The notes below the pieces were generated by a model, which saw nothing but the letters and a program-made list of their open reading frames with translations, had not been told where the DNA came from and did not search any database. Shown piece after piece: positions 10,986 to 24,430 of a stretch of DNA of 64,000 nucleotides. A program made the position numbers and the translations under genes. Position 1 is the stretch's first letter. Each line of letters begins with the position of its first letter. Origin of the DNA: Spinacia oleracea (Eukaryota; Streptophyta; Magnoliopsida; Caryophyllales; Amaranthaceae); the NCBI RefSeq assembly GCF_020520425.1, contig NC_079488.1, positions 26,166,247-26,230,246 on the forward strand, in the 5' to 3' direction.

Positions 10986-12004
10986 AAGCTTTTTTTGCGT
11001 AGCTTTTTTTGCGTAACTTTTTATTCCCAATTTACCCCTTACATCCGTTACTTATTACTGTCATCATACCTTCCGAATTCTTTTACTTTTTGGTTTTTGA
11101 CAGTTGTAAGAAAAAAACCACGTGTATCTCTTCCAAATTAACACCCTCTTCATTTCTTCAGAACTCAATGAGTCTCGTTGCACTCTTTTCCTCTCTTCTA
11201 TCATGTGTACTATCACTTAGAAATCCTCGCAGTTTCTGGAAATATCATTCCATTAGGTACCTTAATTTATTTATTTTCCTTATTTTCTTTCAATTTCAGT
11301 TCAGGTTGTTATGATTATGTTTTCCGAAAAAATTGAAATGCAAAGAAAATTTGAACTTATCTTGTTTAGACATCAATTTGAGTTTGATTTTGCCAGTTTC
11401 AAAAAAAAAAAAATTGAGTTTGATTTCCAAGAACGACTTATTTTTGTAATATTGCAGAATTTTAATTTTTTTGGGATTTTTTTTCGTATATATTGTTCCG
11501 TTTCAAACTCGTTTCTCATAGAAAGTAAAAGGAGACAGATCTCATTATTTAAAATTGTTAATGTGTTACTGCTATAATATTCTATCACCCCAATATCACA
11601 TAGACATAGAGGAAGTCCAAATACATGCCTGGCATATATTTGCAAAAACATGTCAACCCCAAATAAAAAGATAAATGTAATTGTGAAATAATTTTGGGGG
11701 GAAATGTAAAACGGAATAGTAAAATTGTATAACGGGTGATGATTTGGCATTATTGAGTTGGCAATCATTTAACCCCTATCCCTTAGTTCTTCTTTCTTAC
11801 TGAGTGTTGGGTTCCAAATCTTCCTCCACCATTTTCGAACACCACCAAATCTTCGAACTCCAATTTCTAACACCACCATATTCATCCAAAAAAAAAAAAT
11901 TCAAACTCATTTTTATCTTCTTGTTCTCCTCTTCTTCTTCATCCACGTTTGTTGAGATATTATTTTGGGGTTAGTTTAGTTGCTCCATAATGTTAATTTC
12001 GGAA

Positions 12005-12956
12005 ATGGAGGGCAGTGGGGCTGAAATTGGTGACGAAAATGGTGAAGGTAGTCGCGAGGTTGAAGGAGAAGAGGAAGAAGAAGACTTCATATGGAAGTAC
12101 GAACCACAATCCTCCTCCGACGAAGAGGTATGAATCTAGATCTGTTCTATTAATTAACCAATTGATTTTTCTTGGAAATGGCACTCATATGTTTCTGGAA
12201 ATGGCATTCAATGGCACTTCACTCCAATTTTTGATGTTTTATGGATTTTGTAGCAATCATGTTTTAGGGATTTGTAAAATCTGGTTGTTTTTCGTTATTT
12301 GAAATCTCGATTGATTGAGATTGGTGAATTAAGTGATTTGTTAATGTGTTGATTGGTATTAATCTATTGGTTTGTTGGTATGAATTTATTGATTTACTGA
12401 ATTTGTTGATTGGTGAATTAATCATTAAAATGAATGATTGAATGCATTAATTAATCATTAAAATTAATACTGAACTTGGAAATGATGCTAATTAAAGATG
12501 TAAGATTATAAATTTGATGGTGATTAATAATAATGTAAGATTATGAAAAAGATTATAAAGGATGATTTTTTTTAGCATGATATTGGTGTGTGTTCTGGTT
12601 TGGAATTGTTTGGAATTGGTTGAGATTGGTAATTGTGATGGGGTTGGCTTTGAATGTAATTGTAGGAGGGTGGTGAGGATTGTTTCACAACCTTAAAAAA
12701 GCGAATGGCTTGACTGCCTACGGGGAAGAAGAGGAAGTTCTTGAATTGAAGGTTGGTATGGTGTTTCCTTGTTGGGAGGAGATTGAAGAACAGTTTAGGG
12801 GGTATGCCAAACAAAAGGGTTTTGGTATTTCCCGTCGTTGTGATACGGTGAAATCTTCGGTTGGTTCTGATAAAGAGAAAGGAATCGGGAAAGAGAAGCG
12901 TAATTGTTTGTGGACTTGTGAGTGCTATGGTGTGCCGGAAAGAAGGCGCAAGGCAT
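12005..12956 (+). pseudogene. FRS exon 1 and 5' part of exon 2
   Basis: Exon 1 (12005-12127) encodes an acidic start (MEGSGAEIGDENGEG...) and ends in phase 0 at GAG|GTATGA. Intron 1 (12128-12665) ends TTGTAG. Exon 2 begins EGGEDC and then loses frame in a run of A near 12701; beyond it the FAR1 domain reads cleanly (FRGYAKQKGFGISRR, CECYGVPERRRKA) up to 12956, where E2 is inserted. Removing E2 and one GGCAT rejoins the frame exactly. Confidence 0.8.
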
Positions 12957-14387
12957 TGAAGGAAATAATGCCCTTGGTCCAAGTATGCATTCTATGTTAA
13001 GTCTAATAAGTGCGGTTCATTATTAATTAACAAGTTAATAATTCAGTGAGATCAACTGAGCTGAATGCCTAGCTAGAGGCCGCTTCAGTTCAAGTGGAAT
13101 TAATGATATTAATCCACAGCTTACTCTTGACTGAACCCGTAGGGTCACACAAATAGTACGTAAACGGATCAAGTATTTAATGGCATTAAATACTCTATCT
13201 ATGGATATTCGGAATCGACGGATCTTGGTTTCAGTGGGAGCTGAGATCGTCACAAGCAAGAAATGAATACTCCGGAAACGATGATATTGCCGGAAACGGA
13301 AATATGGATCGTATCGGAAATATAAATATTATCCAAGTCGTAGATGTTGCCGGAAACGGAAACATGGTACGTATCGGAAAATATTATCGGAAATGGAAAT
13401 ATTGCCGGAATCGGAAATATTGCCGGAAACGGAAATATTGTCAGAATCGGAAATATTATCGGAATCGGAAAATAATTCCGGAAACGGAAGTATTAAATAT
13501 TTGTTCGAAACGGAAATTAATTCCGGAATCGGAAATATAAAATATTGTTCGTATCGGAAATGAATTCCGGAACCGGGAATTTAATCGGAAGCGTATCGTA
13601 CGAATAAGCATCGGACGAGGCCTGCCGGACGAGGGCCCAGCACGAAGCCAGGCCATCGCCCAGCAAGCCAAGTGCGCCACACGAATAGCCAAGGCCACGC
13701 CAGGCCCAGCGCAAGGCCAGTCCCAGCAGACCATGGCAGCGCGCGCAGCGCGCGCAGCAATGGGCTGCGAGCTGTGCTGCTGCTCGCGTGGGCTTGCGGC
13801 TCGCGTGGGCCGAGCAGCCGTGTGGGCTGTGCGCGGGCATGGCCTGCACGCTCGTGGGTCATGCTCGTGTAGAGTTTGTGTTCACATACAAAACCTAAAT
13901 TGTATAGGATTTGTTTGATGATTAAATTCCTAATCCTAAAAGGATAAAATTAATTAGTTAGAGTCCTACTAGGATTCTAGTTTAACTAATTAGTATCCTA
14001 ATAGGATTCCAGTTCCTTTTCCATACCTCTATAAATAAGGGCCTAGGGTCATTATTTGCAGGTACGATTGAAGTATTCAAAGGGTAAGTTTTTGAAAGAA
14101 AAATCAGCCATACACTTGCAAACACATAGCCGAAATTCCTAGTAACCTTAAGGGCGATTCTAGTTGGTCTAACTTGAGGCGGATCCGGGCGTACTGGGGA
14201 CTATCTACGGAGGGACGACATTTGGAGTCCTAAAGACTTGTTCTTGTTCGGTTCGGGCGCAGCTAGGGAAGGCACGCTACAACATGTATGCATCAATTCT
14301 ATGCTAAATGATTATGTGTAAATGCTTTCCTGGCTTTATGGTTTTTCCGCATGATTTATGAACTGTCATATGTATCATAACCTAACA
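12957..14387 (+). repeat. 5' LTR of E2 (1431 bp)
   Basis: Begins TGAAGGAAATAATG and ends CATAACCTAACA. It has the same plan as the E1 LTR: CGGAAA-unit array (about 13268-13590), GC-rich island (13600-13860), TATA at 14029. The GC island differs from that of E1 and E3, which marks a distinct subfamily. Confidence 0.95.
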
Positions 14388-14388
14388 G

Positions 14389-14402
14389 TGGTATCACGAG
14401 CC
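14389..14402 (+). other. Primer-binding site of E2
   Basis: TGGTATCACGAGCC one base after the LTR. The usual Copia site complementary to initiator methionine tRNA begins TGGTATCAGAGC; here one extra C interrupts it. Confidence 0.75.
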
Positions 14403-17092
14403 TCTTATTATTTTCATAATCTAAATTGCATGAACATGGTTAAATATTACAAATTTGCAAGAATTAAAAGGGGTGATTAATTTTCGTAATTGTTAATTAA
14501 TTGCAAATTGCGTTTATTTAATTATACGTACGCAGTTTTTCGGCAGTTTCTTCGTTACTCATCCAAATCGAGTGATTTTTGTGTCAATTCCGCATGTAAA
14601 AGGCATTCTAAAATTTTGACAAAACGAGTATTTTTTGGCCGAACCCAGAATTCTCAAATTCGAAGCTTAACTATGACTTTTCGGAGGTTTTAGTTTTTCG
14701 AATGCAAAATTTCGTAAATTTAAGATGTTAAATTAAATATTTGCGATTCTTGTTGATAAATCTTGAATTTTTGATTGACCTACTGTATATGTTTAACAAG
14801 TTTGAATGCCTAGCCTTGTTAATTATGCAATCTAATTTGTAATTATGATTAATTTGTTGAAAATTGGAATAATTTAGAATTAATTTGATTTTCATAATTA
14901 GTTATAATTTAATTAGATACCTATGATTAAAAACCACCATAAAAATTGTAAATTTATGATAAATTTTAAATTTTTATGACCTAGACTTGAATCCATGTTA
15001 AGCGAAAATCAATTAAATAATAAATTTTCGATTTTTCGCCCTAAAATTATTAAATTAATATTATTTATTAATTTGTCATTAATTTTGAATATAAATTTTT
15101 AATTTTATGCGATTCGCTCATATAACTTGCACGCACAAAGCAATGGACGCTACGTGTTACCCTTAAGGGGTGTTGTATAGTGCGGGCATGCGACGACGAG
15201 CAAGGGAGCTCGTCGCCCATGCGGTACGAATGCAGCGAGCAAGGGCATGGTGCACGAGCACAAGGCAGCATCCCTGCCTTGTGTCGTGGGCTGTGAGCAA
15301 TGGGCGCATGGGCAAGGGCGAGAGCAAGGAGCGAGCAGTCGCGTGTGGGCAGCAAGCGTTCTGCGCCACAGCGCGCACTGCCTCGCGCAAGCGTGCGGAG
15401 CCTCGCGCGCAGCGAGCGCTAGTGTGCGTGCGACGAGCGCTGCGCCCAGCGATGGCGAGCAGCGTGCTTGTTGCGACGTGGGACGAGCGCTGCGCCCAGC
15501 GATGGTCAGCAGCATGCTTGTTGCGACGAGCGCTGGCGCACACCTTGCGATGGGGAGCAGCAGCGATGCGACGCAGCGCATGGGCTGCGCGCACATGGCC
15601 AGCGATGGCTGTGTGCGTGTGGCCCATGGGCGTGCGTTGCGTGGGGTTGTTGCGATGCGATTAGATCGTTTTGAAATTTTAATTTGAAATTTCAGTTTAC
15701 GTAGTTTTAATTAATTTTAAAATTAATAATTTAAATTATTTTCTTGGATTTATTTTTGAATATTGTAATTATAATAAATTTTATTTATTCTAATTATTTT
15801 ACCAAAAATTAAAATCATGAATTAATTTAAATACGACTGAAATTAAATTAAATTTATGGATTCAATTATAAATTTATATGAGCTTTAAATTTTAATTAAA
15901 TTTGTATGTTTCCGGTTAGACTAGAAATACATTTTTATGTTTAAAATTAGTAAAGCATATGAATTTATTGGTTTAAGTGGGAGCCCTTTTAGTCATATAC
16001 TCTTGATTAGGTCTACAAATCCTTAAGGTTAAAACAACTTGATTAGAATTAATAAGGACTGAATAATTTGTAGATTATTGGTGCCCTTGATTAATTGCTG
16101 CAAATGTTTATGTGATGCATAATGTGTTTTACTAACCAGCTATGTGGGCCATTCATGATAATGAATGGGTGAATGGTATATATTGTATATGTACTGTTTT
16201 GCAGGTTATGAAGTGACTAGTATGGCCCAAATAGGATAGAAAATATGGTCTGCGTACCATTAATTTGAATGTAATTGGTCTAAAGTACCAAAGTTGTTTT
16301 TCAATTCAAATATGGTCTGCGTACCATCAAATAGTTGTAATTAGTTTTAATTACAACTATTTGAAGAAAATGGTGCCTCCCACGGAGATTTTCAAGACGG
16401 ACTTTGAAGTTAAAGCTTCAAGATGAAGTCGGGCCATACTAGATCACATTTATCTTATGCATGTTTTAAGTTATTTATTGCTTTTAAATATGTCTTAAAA
16501 TGCATGAGATCAAAGCTTGATTATGTTGCATGATTAAGGATTTTAGTTCACTTAAAATCTAACCAACATAGTAAGAGCCTTAAGTTCCAAACTTAAAAAT
16601 TGAGTTAAAAGGTGTCATGCCAAAATATACACTTGCTTGGATATCCTTTACATCAATCTAGTAATAGTTTTCGCTCAGCGAGGTGTTACTTATTGGTCCT
16701 AAAGGGGCAAGGTACACAAATAATTGTGAGTACATGTTAGTTTTGGTGAAACTCAACGATATAAGTAAGGAGTCCTTTTATGTCGTGGCAAAATCGATAG
16801 GTTTACCTAATAAGTTCTTAGACGTACCTATCAACCAAGAATAGTTTCTAGACTATTAGCAAAAGGCTTTTGCTTACCTAAGATGTTTTAGGATTAAGTC
16901 GACAAACTATGCTTAGTTCTTCAATGATTTTAGGATCTTGGAATCATTTTATTCACACCTGCCGGAACACACAACTTGAATAAAATGCTTAATGAACATT
17001 GAATTATGCATGTATGCTGGAATTTAAAGTTTATTAAGAGAAACTATGAATGGTTATTTATTTGTTTATTCTTTTCAATTGTAGTTTTAACT
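14403..17092 (+). other. E2 untranslated leader with GC-rich island
   Basis: A 2.7-kb leader. 15120-15660 is strongly GC-rich, with repeated GCGCCCAGCGATGG-type units and overlapping open frames on both strands rich in Ala, Arg and Cys; these look like composition effects and not genes. The last 960 nt are nearly identical to the start of the window (E1 leader). Confidence 0.6.
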
Positions 17093-20000
17093 ATGGCAAA
17101 CAACAATTCATTCAACATTCGATCAATTCTCGAAAAGGAGAAGTTGAACGGGAAAAACTTCCTTGACTGGCAAAGGAACTTGCAAATAGTTCTTATGCAG
17201 GAAGAAAAGGAGTATGTCCTGGAAGAGGCGACGCCCGAAGTTGCAGGCGACGGGGTCACTCAGGCAGCCCTCAATCGTTGGATTGATGCCAACAAGGATG
17301 TGAAATGTCTAATGCTCGCCACCATGAGTGCAGATCTGCAGAAAACGTTCATCAACTCAGATGCTTTCACAATCATCAGTGAGTTGAAGAACATGTTCCA
17401 AGATCTGGCTCGAGTCGAAAGATTCGAGACTCATAGGCAAATTCTTGAGACCAAGCTTAAGAAAGGCGAGCCCGTAAGTCCACATGTTCTCAAAATGATT
17501 GGACTCATTGAGAATATGAGTCGGCTGGATCAGCAATTCTCTCAAGAAATGGCTGTAGACACCATCCTCCATTCTCTTCATAGCGGGTATGATCAGTTCA
17601 AACTGAACTACAGTATGAATAGTCTGGACAAAACGCTCACTGAGCTTCACGGTATGCTGAAAACCGCTGAAAAGACGCTCAAAAGTGATAAGCAAGATGT
17701 GCTTATGGTGCGTGGCGGCAAGTTCAAGAAATCTGGAAAGAAGAGGAATGCTAAGAAAGGTGGCAACAAGGCCAGCCCAACTAAGAAAACTGGCGCCAAA
17801 TCTGTAAAGAGGAAGGTCAGTCAACCCACTTCTGAATCTAAATGCTTCTACTGCAAGAAAAAGGGGCATTGGAAGAGAGATTGCTTGAAGCTAAAGGAAG
17901 ATCAGAAGAACGGAACAGTCGTTCCATCTTCAAGTATTTTCGTTATAGACTGTATACTTGCTAATTCAACTTCTTGGGTATTAGATACAGGTTGTGGCTC
18001 ACACTTATGTTCCAATCCACAGGGACTAAGAAGAAGTAGAAAGTTAAGCAAGGGTGAAGTCGACCTACGAGTGGGAAATGGAGCACGGATTGCTGCATTA
18101 GCTGTAGGAACTTATTATTTGTCGTTGCCCTCTGGACTAGTTTTGGAACTGGAAGAATGTTTCCATGTTCCAAGTCTTACTAAAAACATCATTTCAGTTT
18201 CTTGCTTAGATGCTAAGGGATTTTCCTTTTTAATAAAAGACAATAGTTGTTCGTTTTATTTTAAAGAGATGTTTTATGGATCTGCTAGATTAGTCAATGG
18301 ACTTTATTTATTAGATCACGACAAACAAGTTTATAACATAAATACCAAAAGGGCCAAAAAGGATGATTCAGATCTCACCTATCTGTGGCATTGTCGATTA
18401 GGCCATATAAACTTGAAACGCTTAGAAAGACTTCAAAAGGAAGGAATTCTAGAACCATTTGACTTAGAGGATTATGGTAAATGCGAATCATGTTTACTTG
18501 GCAAAATGACAAAGCAACCTTTCTCTAAAGTTGGAGAAAGAGAAAATGAACTATTGGGTTTAATCCATACAGATGTATGTGGACCAATGAGTACAAATGC
18601 TAGAGGTGGTTTCAGCTACTTTATCACTTTCACTAATAACTTCAGTAGATATGGTTATGTCTACCTAATGAAGCATAAGTCTGAATCCTTTGACAAATTC
18701 AAGGAATTTCAGAGTGAAGTAGAGAATCAATTAGGCAAGAAGATCAAGGCACTGCGGTCTGATCGAGGCGGTGAATATCTGAGCTATGAATTTGATGACC
18801 ATCTGAAAGAATGTGGAATTCTATCAGAATTGACTCCTCCTGGAACACCACAATGGAACAGTGTGTCGGAACGGAGGAACAGAACCTTGCTAGACATGGT
18901 CAGGTCAATGATGGGTCAGGCCGAACTTCCATTAGAATTTTGGGGACATGCACTAAATACAGCTGCACTCACTATAAATAGAGCTCCGTCTAAAGCTGTC
19001 GAAAAGACTCCATATGAGTTATGGTTTGGAAAGCCTCCAAAAAGTGTCTTTTCTTAAGATTTGGGGATGTGAAGTATACGTCAAACGATTAATTTTAGAC
19101 AAACTTCATCCAAAATCTGACAAATGTATCCTTGTGGGCTATCCAAAGGAAACAAAGGGGTATTACTTCTACAATACATCTGAGAACTAGGTGTTTGTTG
19201 CTCGAGATGGTGTCTTTTTGGAGAAAGATCACATTTCCAAAATGACAAGTGGGAGAAAAGTAGACCTCGAAGAAATTCGAGTCGAACAACTAACTCTAGA
19301 GAATGCTCAAGATGACATTCAGGATGAAACTCAGAGATCTTTAGAAGAATCTGGTGAGAATCATGGTCAATCTAGAAATGTTACCCCGCGTAGATCGCAA
19401 AGATATAGATCTCAACCGGAAAGGTACTTAGGTATTTTGACGAACGAGAGCTATGACGTTCTATTACTTGAAAGTGATGAACCTGCGACTTACAAACAAG
19501 CTATGACGAGCCCTAGCTCCAAGCAATGGCAAGAAGCCATGCAATCTGAATTAGACTCCATGTCTGAAAACCAAGTATGGGATTTGGTCGATTTGCCGGA
19601 TGGCTACCAAGCCATTGGAAGCAAATGGGTTTCCAAACTGAAAAAGGACAAGGATGGGAAACTTGAAGTTTTCAAAGCTAGATTGGTTGCAAAAGGTTAC
19701 AGGCAAGTCCACGGCGTGGATTACGATGAAACTTTTTCACCAGTTGCAATGCTAAAGTCTATTCGGATAATGTTGGCAATCGCTGCATATTACGATTACG
19801 AAATATGGCAGATGGATGTCAAAACTGCTTTCTTAAACGGCGTTTTAACAGAAACTGTGTTTATGACACAGCCTGAAGGTTTTGAGGATCCAAAGAATGC
19901 TAAAAAGGTATGCAAGCTAAAGAAATCAATCTACAGATTGAAGCAGGCATCCAGGAGCTGGAATATACATTTTGATGAAGCAGTCAGTGATTTTGGTTTC

Positions 20001-21059
20001 ATCAAGAACACAGACGAATCTTGTGTATACAAGAAGGTCAGTGGGAGCAAAATTGCTTTCCTAGTATTATATGTCGACGACATATTACTTATCGGAAATG
20101 ACATTCCTATGTTGAACTCTGTCAAGATTTGGCTTGGGAAATGTTTTTCGATGAAGGATCTAGGAGAAGCACAGTACATATTGGGCATCAAGATTTACAG
20201 AGATAGATCTAAAAAGATGATTGGACTTAGTCAAAGCACTTATATCAATAAGGTGCTTGATAGGTTCAAAATGGCAGACTCCAAGCGAGGCTACCTACCC
20301 ATGTCTCATGGAATAACTCTAAGCAAGACTCAGTGCCCAAAAACACTTGATGAGAGTAGACGAATGAATGGGATTCCATATGCATCATTGATTGGTTCAA
20401 TAATGTATGCTATGATATGTACACGCCCGGATGTTGCGTACGCACTCAGTGCTACGAGCAGATACCAGTCAGATCCAGGAGAGGCGGATTGGACTGCTGC
20501 CAAGAATATTCTGAAGTACCTGAAAAGGCACAAAGATGACTTCCTGGTCTATGGTGGAGATGATGAATTAATTGTTAAAGGCTATACGGACGCAAGTTTC
20601 CAAACCGACAAAGATGATTTCAGATCACAGTCTGGGTTTGTCTTCTGCCTCAACGGAGGAGCAGTAAGCTGGAAAAGTGCTAAGCAAAGCACCATTGCGG
20701 ATTCTACAACTGAAGCGGAGTACATTGCTGCACATGAAGCAGCAAAGGAAGCTATATGGCTAAGGAAGTTGATAGGTGAACTTGGTGTAGTCCCCTCCAT
20801 TAAAGGACCAATAGCCCTGTATTGTGATAATAACGGAGCTATTGCACAGGCAAAGGAGCCTAGACACCACCAGAGATTCAAGCATGTACTTCGTAGATTT
20901 CACCTTCTACGAGAGTTCGTTGAAAGAAAAGAAGTCGAGATAAGCAAGATTGGAACTGATGACAACATATCAGATCCATTGACTAAACCTCTGCCGCAGG
21001 CGAAGCACAACTCGCACACTGCAGCTATGGGAATCAAGCATATTGGAGAATGGCTTTGA
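17093..21059 (+). pseudogene. Copia Gag-Pol polyprotein of E2, frameshift and stop
   Basis: Start at MANNN (17093), matching E1; the in-frame upstream ATG at 17006 lies in leader. Gag (residues 1-230) has a UBN2-like retrotransposon capsid form (NGKNFLDWQRNL, LHSLHSGYDQFK) and a CCHC knuckle CFYCKKKGHWKRDC. Protease, integrase, RT (YVDD) and RNase H follow and are almost identical to E1. Gag is not: it shares little sequence with E1 gag until the knuckle ends. Defects: an indel near 19041 ends the first frame at 19057, and TAG at 19188 replaces a Lys codon; the frame is open again from 19191 to 21059. The integrase triad D/D/E is retained. Confidence 0.93.
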
Positions 21060-21924
21060 TATCCTTGTTTAATGTTTTAAAGTTTTAGAGTTTAAATCTT
21101 TGTAAAACATTATTGGTTAATCATTCACAATAAATGAAGAGAATTCGTTTTTCCATTTAATTTGTGGTTTATTAAATGATGAGTCCCTTCAATTTGACGA
21201 TATATTCAAGATAGACTGTCAGGACCAGTCCTGTGACTAAGAAATGTCTATCAAGTGAACTTGAATGTCAAAGGTTGAAAATGGTCCCTAGTCGGAGTTT
21301 TCTATAAAATTGGACGCATAGAAAACGTTAGACGATTAGAATGCAAGATGACTAGTAGTTCTGTTTCTTGAACTATGTGGACATGGCAATGTCATAATCA
21401 TTTGCATAGATACTTACTTTGGGAAGACTAGTATCGGACAAGACCTATGAAACTTTACTGTAAGAGATGAAAATCTGTCATAAGTAAATTTCATTAAAAT
21501 TATTAGACACTAAATCCTCAATACCTAAGTGATTTGAGATTACTTGTTTGAGAACTGGTTGCTTTGACGTTGACCAACCGTCGCACCGTAAAAGGAGGCT
21601 ATAAAGGCAACGCTCAGGTAATCACCTATCAAACGAAGTCTAATCTCAAGATCGTAAGATTGGGATTGTCCTCCCATAAATCGGGATGAGATGCTTAAAA
21701 GTTGTACAAGGCCACTCGGAGAGCTAGAAACTGTGAAATGCATGGCCGTGCTCGGATGAATCATAGGCTATGATTATCTGTTTATTTGATCAGTTGAACT
21801 CTGAAACCGAGAAACACCTCTGGACATAATAAGGATGACAACTCTTACCTTATGTTCAAGAGCAAGCATCGAGCAACTAAGGAATTAGGAAATGCAAACT
21901 TGTCCTTAAGGACAAGTGGGAGAC
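21060..21924 (+). other. E2 trailer and polypurine tract
   Basis: Non-coding, parallel to the E1 trailer, ending GACAAGTGGGAGAC directly before the 3' LTR. Confidence 0.7.
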
Positions 21925-23360
21925 TGAAGGTAATAATGCCCTTGGTCCAAATATGCATTCTATGTTAAGTCTAATAAGTGCGGTTCAGTATTAATTAACA
22001 AGTTAATAATTCAGTGAGATCAAGTGAGCTGAATGCCTAGCTAGAGGCCGCTTCAGTTCAAGTGGAATTAATGATATTAATCCACAGCTTACTCTTGACT
22101 GAACCCGTAGGGTCACACAAATAGTACGTAAACGGATCAAGTATTTAATGGCATTAAATACTCTATCTATGGATATTCGGAATCGACGGATCTTGGTTTC
22201 AGTGGGAGCTGAGATCGTCACAAGCAAGAAATGAATACTCCGGAAACCATGATATTGCCGGAAACGGAAATATGGATCGTATCGGAAATATAAATATTAT
22301 CCAAGTCGTAGATGTTGCCGGAAACGGAAACATGGTACGTATCGGAAAATATTATCGGAAATGGAAATATTGCCGGAATCGGAAATATTGCCGGAAACGG
22401 AAATATTGTCAGAATCGGAAATATTATCGGAATCGGAAAATAATTCCGGAAACGGAAGTATTAAATATTTGTTCGAAACGGAAATTAATTCCGGAATCGG
22501 AAATATTAAATATTGTTCGTATCGGAAATGAATTCCGGAACCGGGAATTTAATCGGAAGCGTATCGTACGAATAAGCATCGGACGAGGCCTGCCGGACGA
22601 GGGCCCAGCACGAAGCCAGGCCATCGCCCAGCAAGCCAAGCGCGCCACACAAACAGCCAAGGCCACGCCAGGCCCAGCGCAAGGCCAGGCCCAGCAGACC
22701 ATGGCAGCGCGCGCAGCGCGCGCAGCAATGGGCTGCGAGCTGTGCTGCTGCTCGCGTGGGCTTGCGGCTCGCGTGGGCCGAGCAGCAGTGTGGGCTGTGC
22801 GCGGGCATGGCCTGCACGCTCGTGGGTCATGCTCGTGTAGAGTTTGTGTTCACATACGAAACCTGAATTGTATAGGATTTGTTTGATGATTAAATTCCTA
22901 ATCCTAAAAGGATAAAATTAATTAGTTAGAGTCCTACTAGGATTCTAGTTTAACTAATTAGTATCCTAATAGGATTCCAGTTCCTTTTCCATACCTCTAT
23001 AAATAAGGGCCTAGGGTCATTATTTGCAGGTACGATTGAAGTATTCAAAGGGTAAGTTTTTGAAAGAAAAATCAGCCATACACTTGCAAACACATAGCCG
23101 AAATTCCTAGTAACCTTAAGGGCGATTCTAGTTGGTCTAACTTGAGGCGGATCCGGACGTACTGTGGACTATCTACGGAGGGACGACATTTGGAGTCCTA
23201 AAGACTTGTTCTTGTTCGGTTCGGGCGCAGCTAGGGAAGGCACGCTACAACATGTATGCATCAATTCTATGCTAAATGATTATGTGTAAATAATATGCTT
23301 TCCTGGCTTTATGGTTTTTCCGCATGATTTATGAACTGTCATATGTATCATAACCTAACA
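21925..23360 (+). repeat. 3' LTR of E2 (1436 bp)
   Basis: Matches the 5' LTR at about 99%. Visible differences include the sixth base (TGAAGGT against TGAAGGA), a 5-bp gap (TAAATAATATGC against TAAATGC near 14318), and changes in the GC island. It is followed by the target duplicate GGCAT. Confidence 0.95.
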
Positions 23361-23365
23361 GGCAT

Positions 23366-24320
23366 CCGATTCACTCCATGAAGTAATTGGGAGTGGGGTA
23401 CGCAAGTCTAAGAAATGTCAATGTCCCGTACATGTATTTGCTAGTGTAAATAAGTTAGGAGAGTGGGTGATACGTAGAGCAGTAATGGTTCATGAAAATC
23501 ATCACCCCAGCCCTAGTAAGTCTAGGATTATTGCTTATAACCGGAAGAATTTTTTAAGGGAAAATCCTCATTTGTTGCAACAAGCGAAAGTATGTTCGCA
23601 ATCTGGTATGTCCGTGGCTCAAACTTAGAACTTAATGGTGGTGCAACGGAATGGTAGAGGTAGAATGCCTTTCCTACGGAAGGATCTTAATGAAGTGGTT
23701 GCGAAGGAGAGGAAGGCTAGGACTGGTGGCGGTGATGCGAAGGCAATGTTTGACTATTTTATGAAGATGAAAGCAGATAATTCTGATTTTTTTTCACGTG
23801 TACCGGCAAGGTGCAAAAGGGATGTTGCAGGATGTTTTATGGGTTGATGCTCGTAGTAGAGCTGCTTATGAGGAGTTTGGTGATGTTGTCTGCTTTGATA
23901 GTACGTACTTGACCAATAAATATAAAATGTCGTTTGCGAACTTTGTTGGTGTAAATCATCATGGTCAGAACATATTACTTGGTTGTGCGCTTGTTTCGCA
24001 TGAAAATAGTGACACATTCGAGTGGATTTTCGGTAATTGGTTAAAATGTATGGGTGGTAAAGCCCCAATTGGGATCTTGACTGATCAAGATCCCGCGATG
24101 AGGAGGGCTTTGAGAACAACCATGAGCAATACATGTCATAGGTGGTGCATATGGCACATCCTTCAGAAGTTTAGTAGGAAGCTTGGAACGCATTTAGAGT
24201 ACCCCGATTTAAAGGTAGACTTGGAGCGGGCAATATATGATAGTCTAACATGTGATGAGTTCGAATTAAATTGGGCAACATTTATGGAGAGGTACCAGGT
24301 TGATGATGATTGGCTTGAAG
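23366..24320 (+). pseudogene. FRS exon 2, 3' part: end of FAR1 domain and MULE transposase domain
   Basis: Continues the FAR1 domain (KCQCPVHVF, VHENHHPSP), then a linker with a TAG stop at 23626, then RKDLNEVV and the MULE domain. A frameshift in the T-run near 23790 separates DFFSRV from the downstream frame (LQDVLWVDARSRAAYEEFG). The exon ends DDWLEG at 24320 before GT. Confidence 0.8.
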
Positions 24321-24430
24321 GTACATTCTCCGTCTTTGTATTGTTTATTTATTTTGGAGATATTTAAATGTGAACGAGTGAAAAAAATAATCTAGAAAAA
24401 AAAAGGATGTACATGTGCATGATTTTTTAT

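Larger units (their letters stand above)
12957..23360 (+). mobile_element. Complete Copia LTR retrotransposon E2 (10.4 kb), TSD GGCAT
   Basis: Both LTRs are present (12957-14387 and 21925-23360), with TG...CA ends and perfect 5-bp target duplications GGCAT at 12952-12956 and 23361-23365. The primer-binding site follows the 5' LTR. A long leader (14388-17092) includes a GC-rich island (about 15120-15660). Gag-pol is 17093-21059 and the trailer runs to 21924. At 10.4 kb it is about twice the size of a typical Copia element, because of its long LTRs and leader. I count about 16 substitutions and one 5-bp gap between the LTRs (roughly 1%), so the insertion is recent. Pol carries a frameshift and a stop, so this copy is not autonomous. 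Confidence 0.95.

Noticed and set aside
11009..11768. Open frames between the Helitron-like end and the FRS gene
   Set aside because: Phe/Leu/Ile-rich readings of AT-rich leader; no homology recognised.
15150..15687. Long open frames in the E2 leader
   Set aside because: All six frames are open because of GC-rich tandem units; no protein-like pattern.
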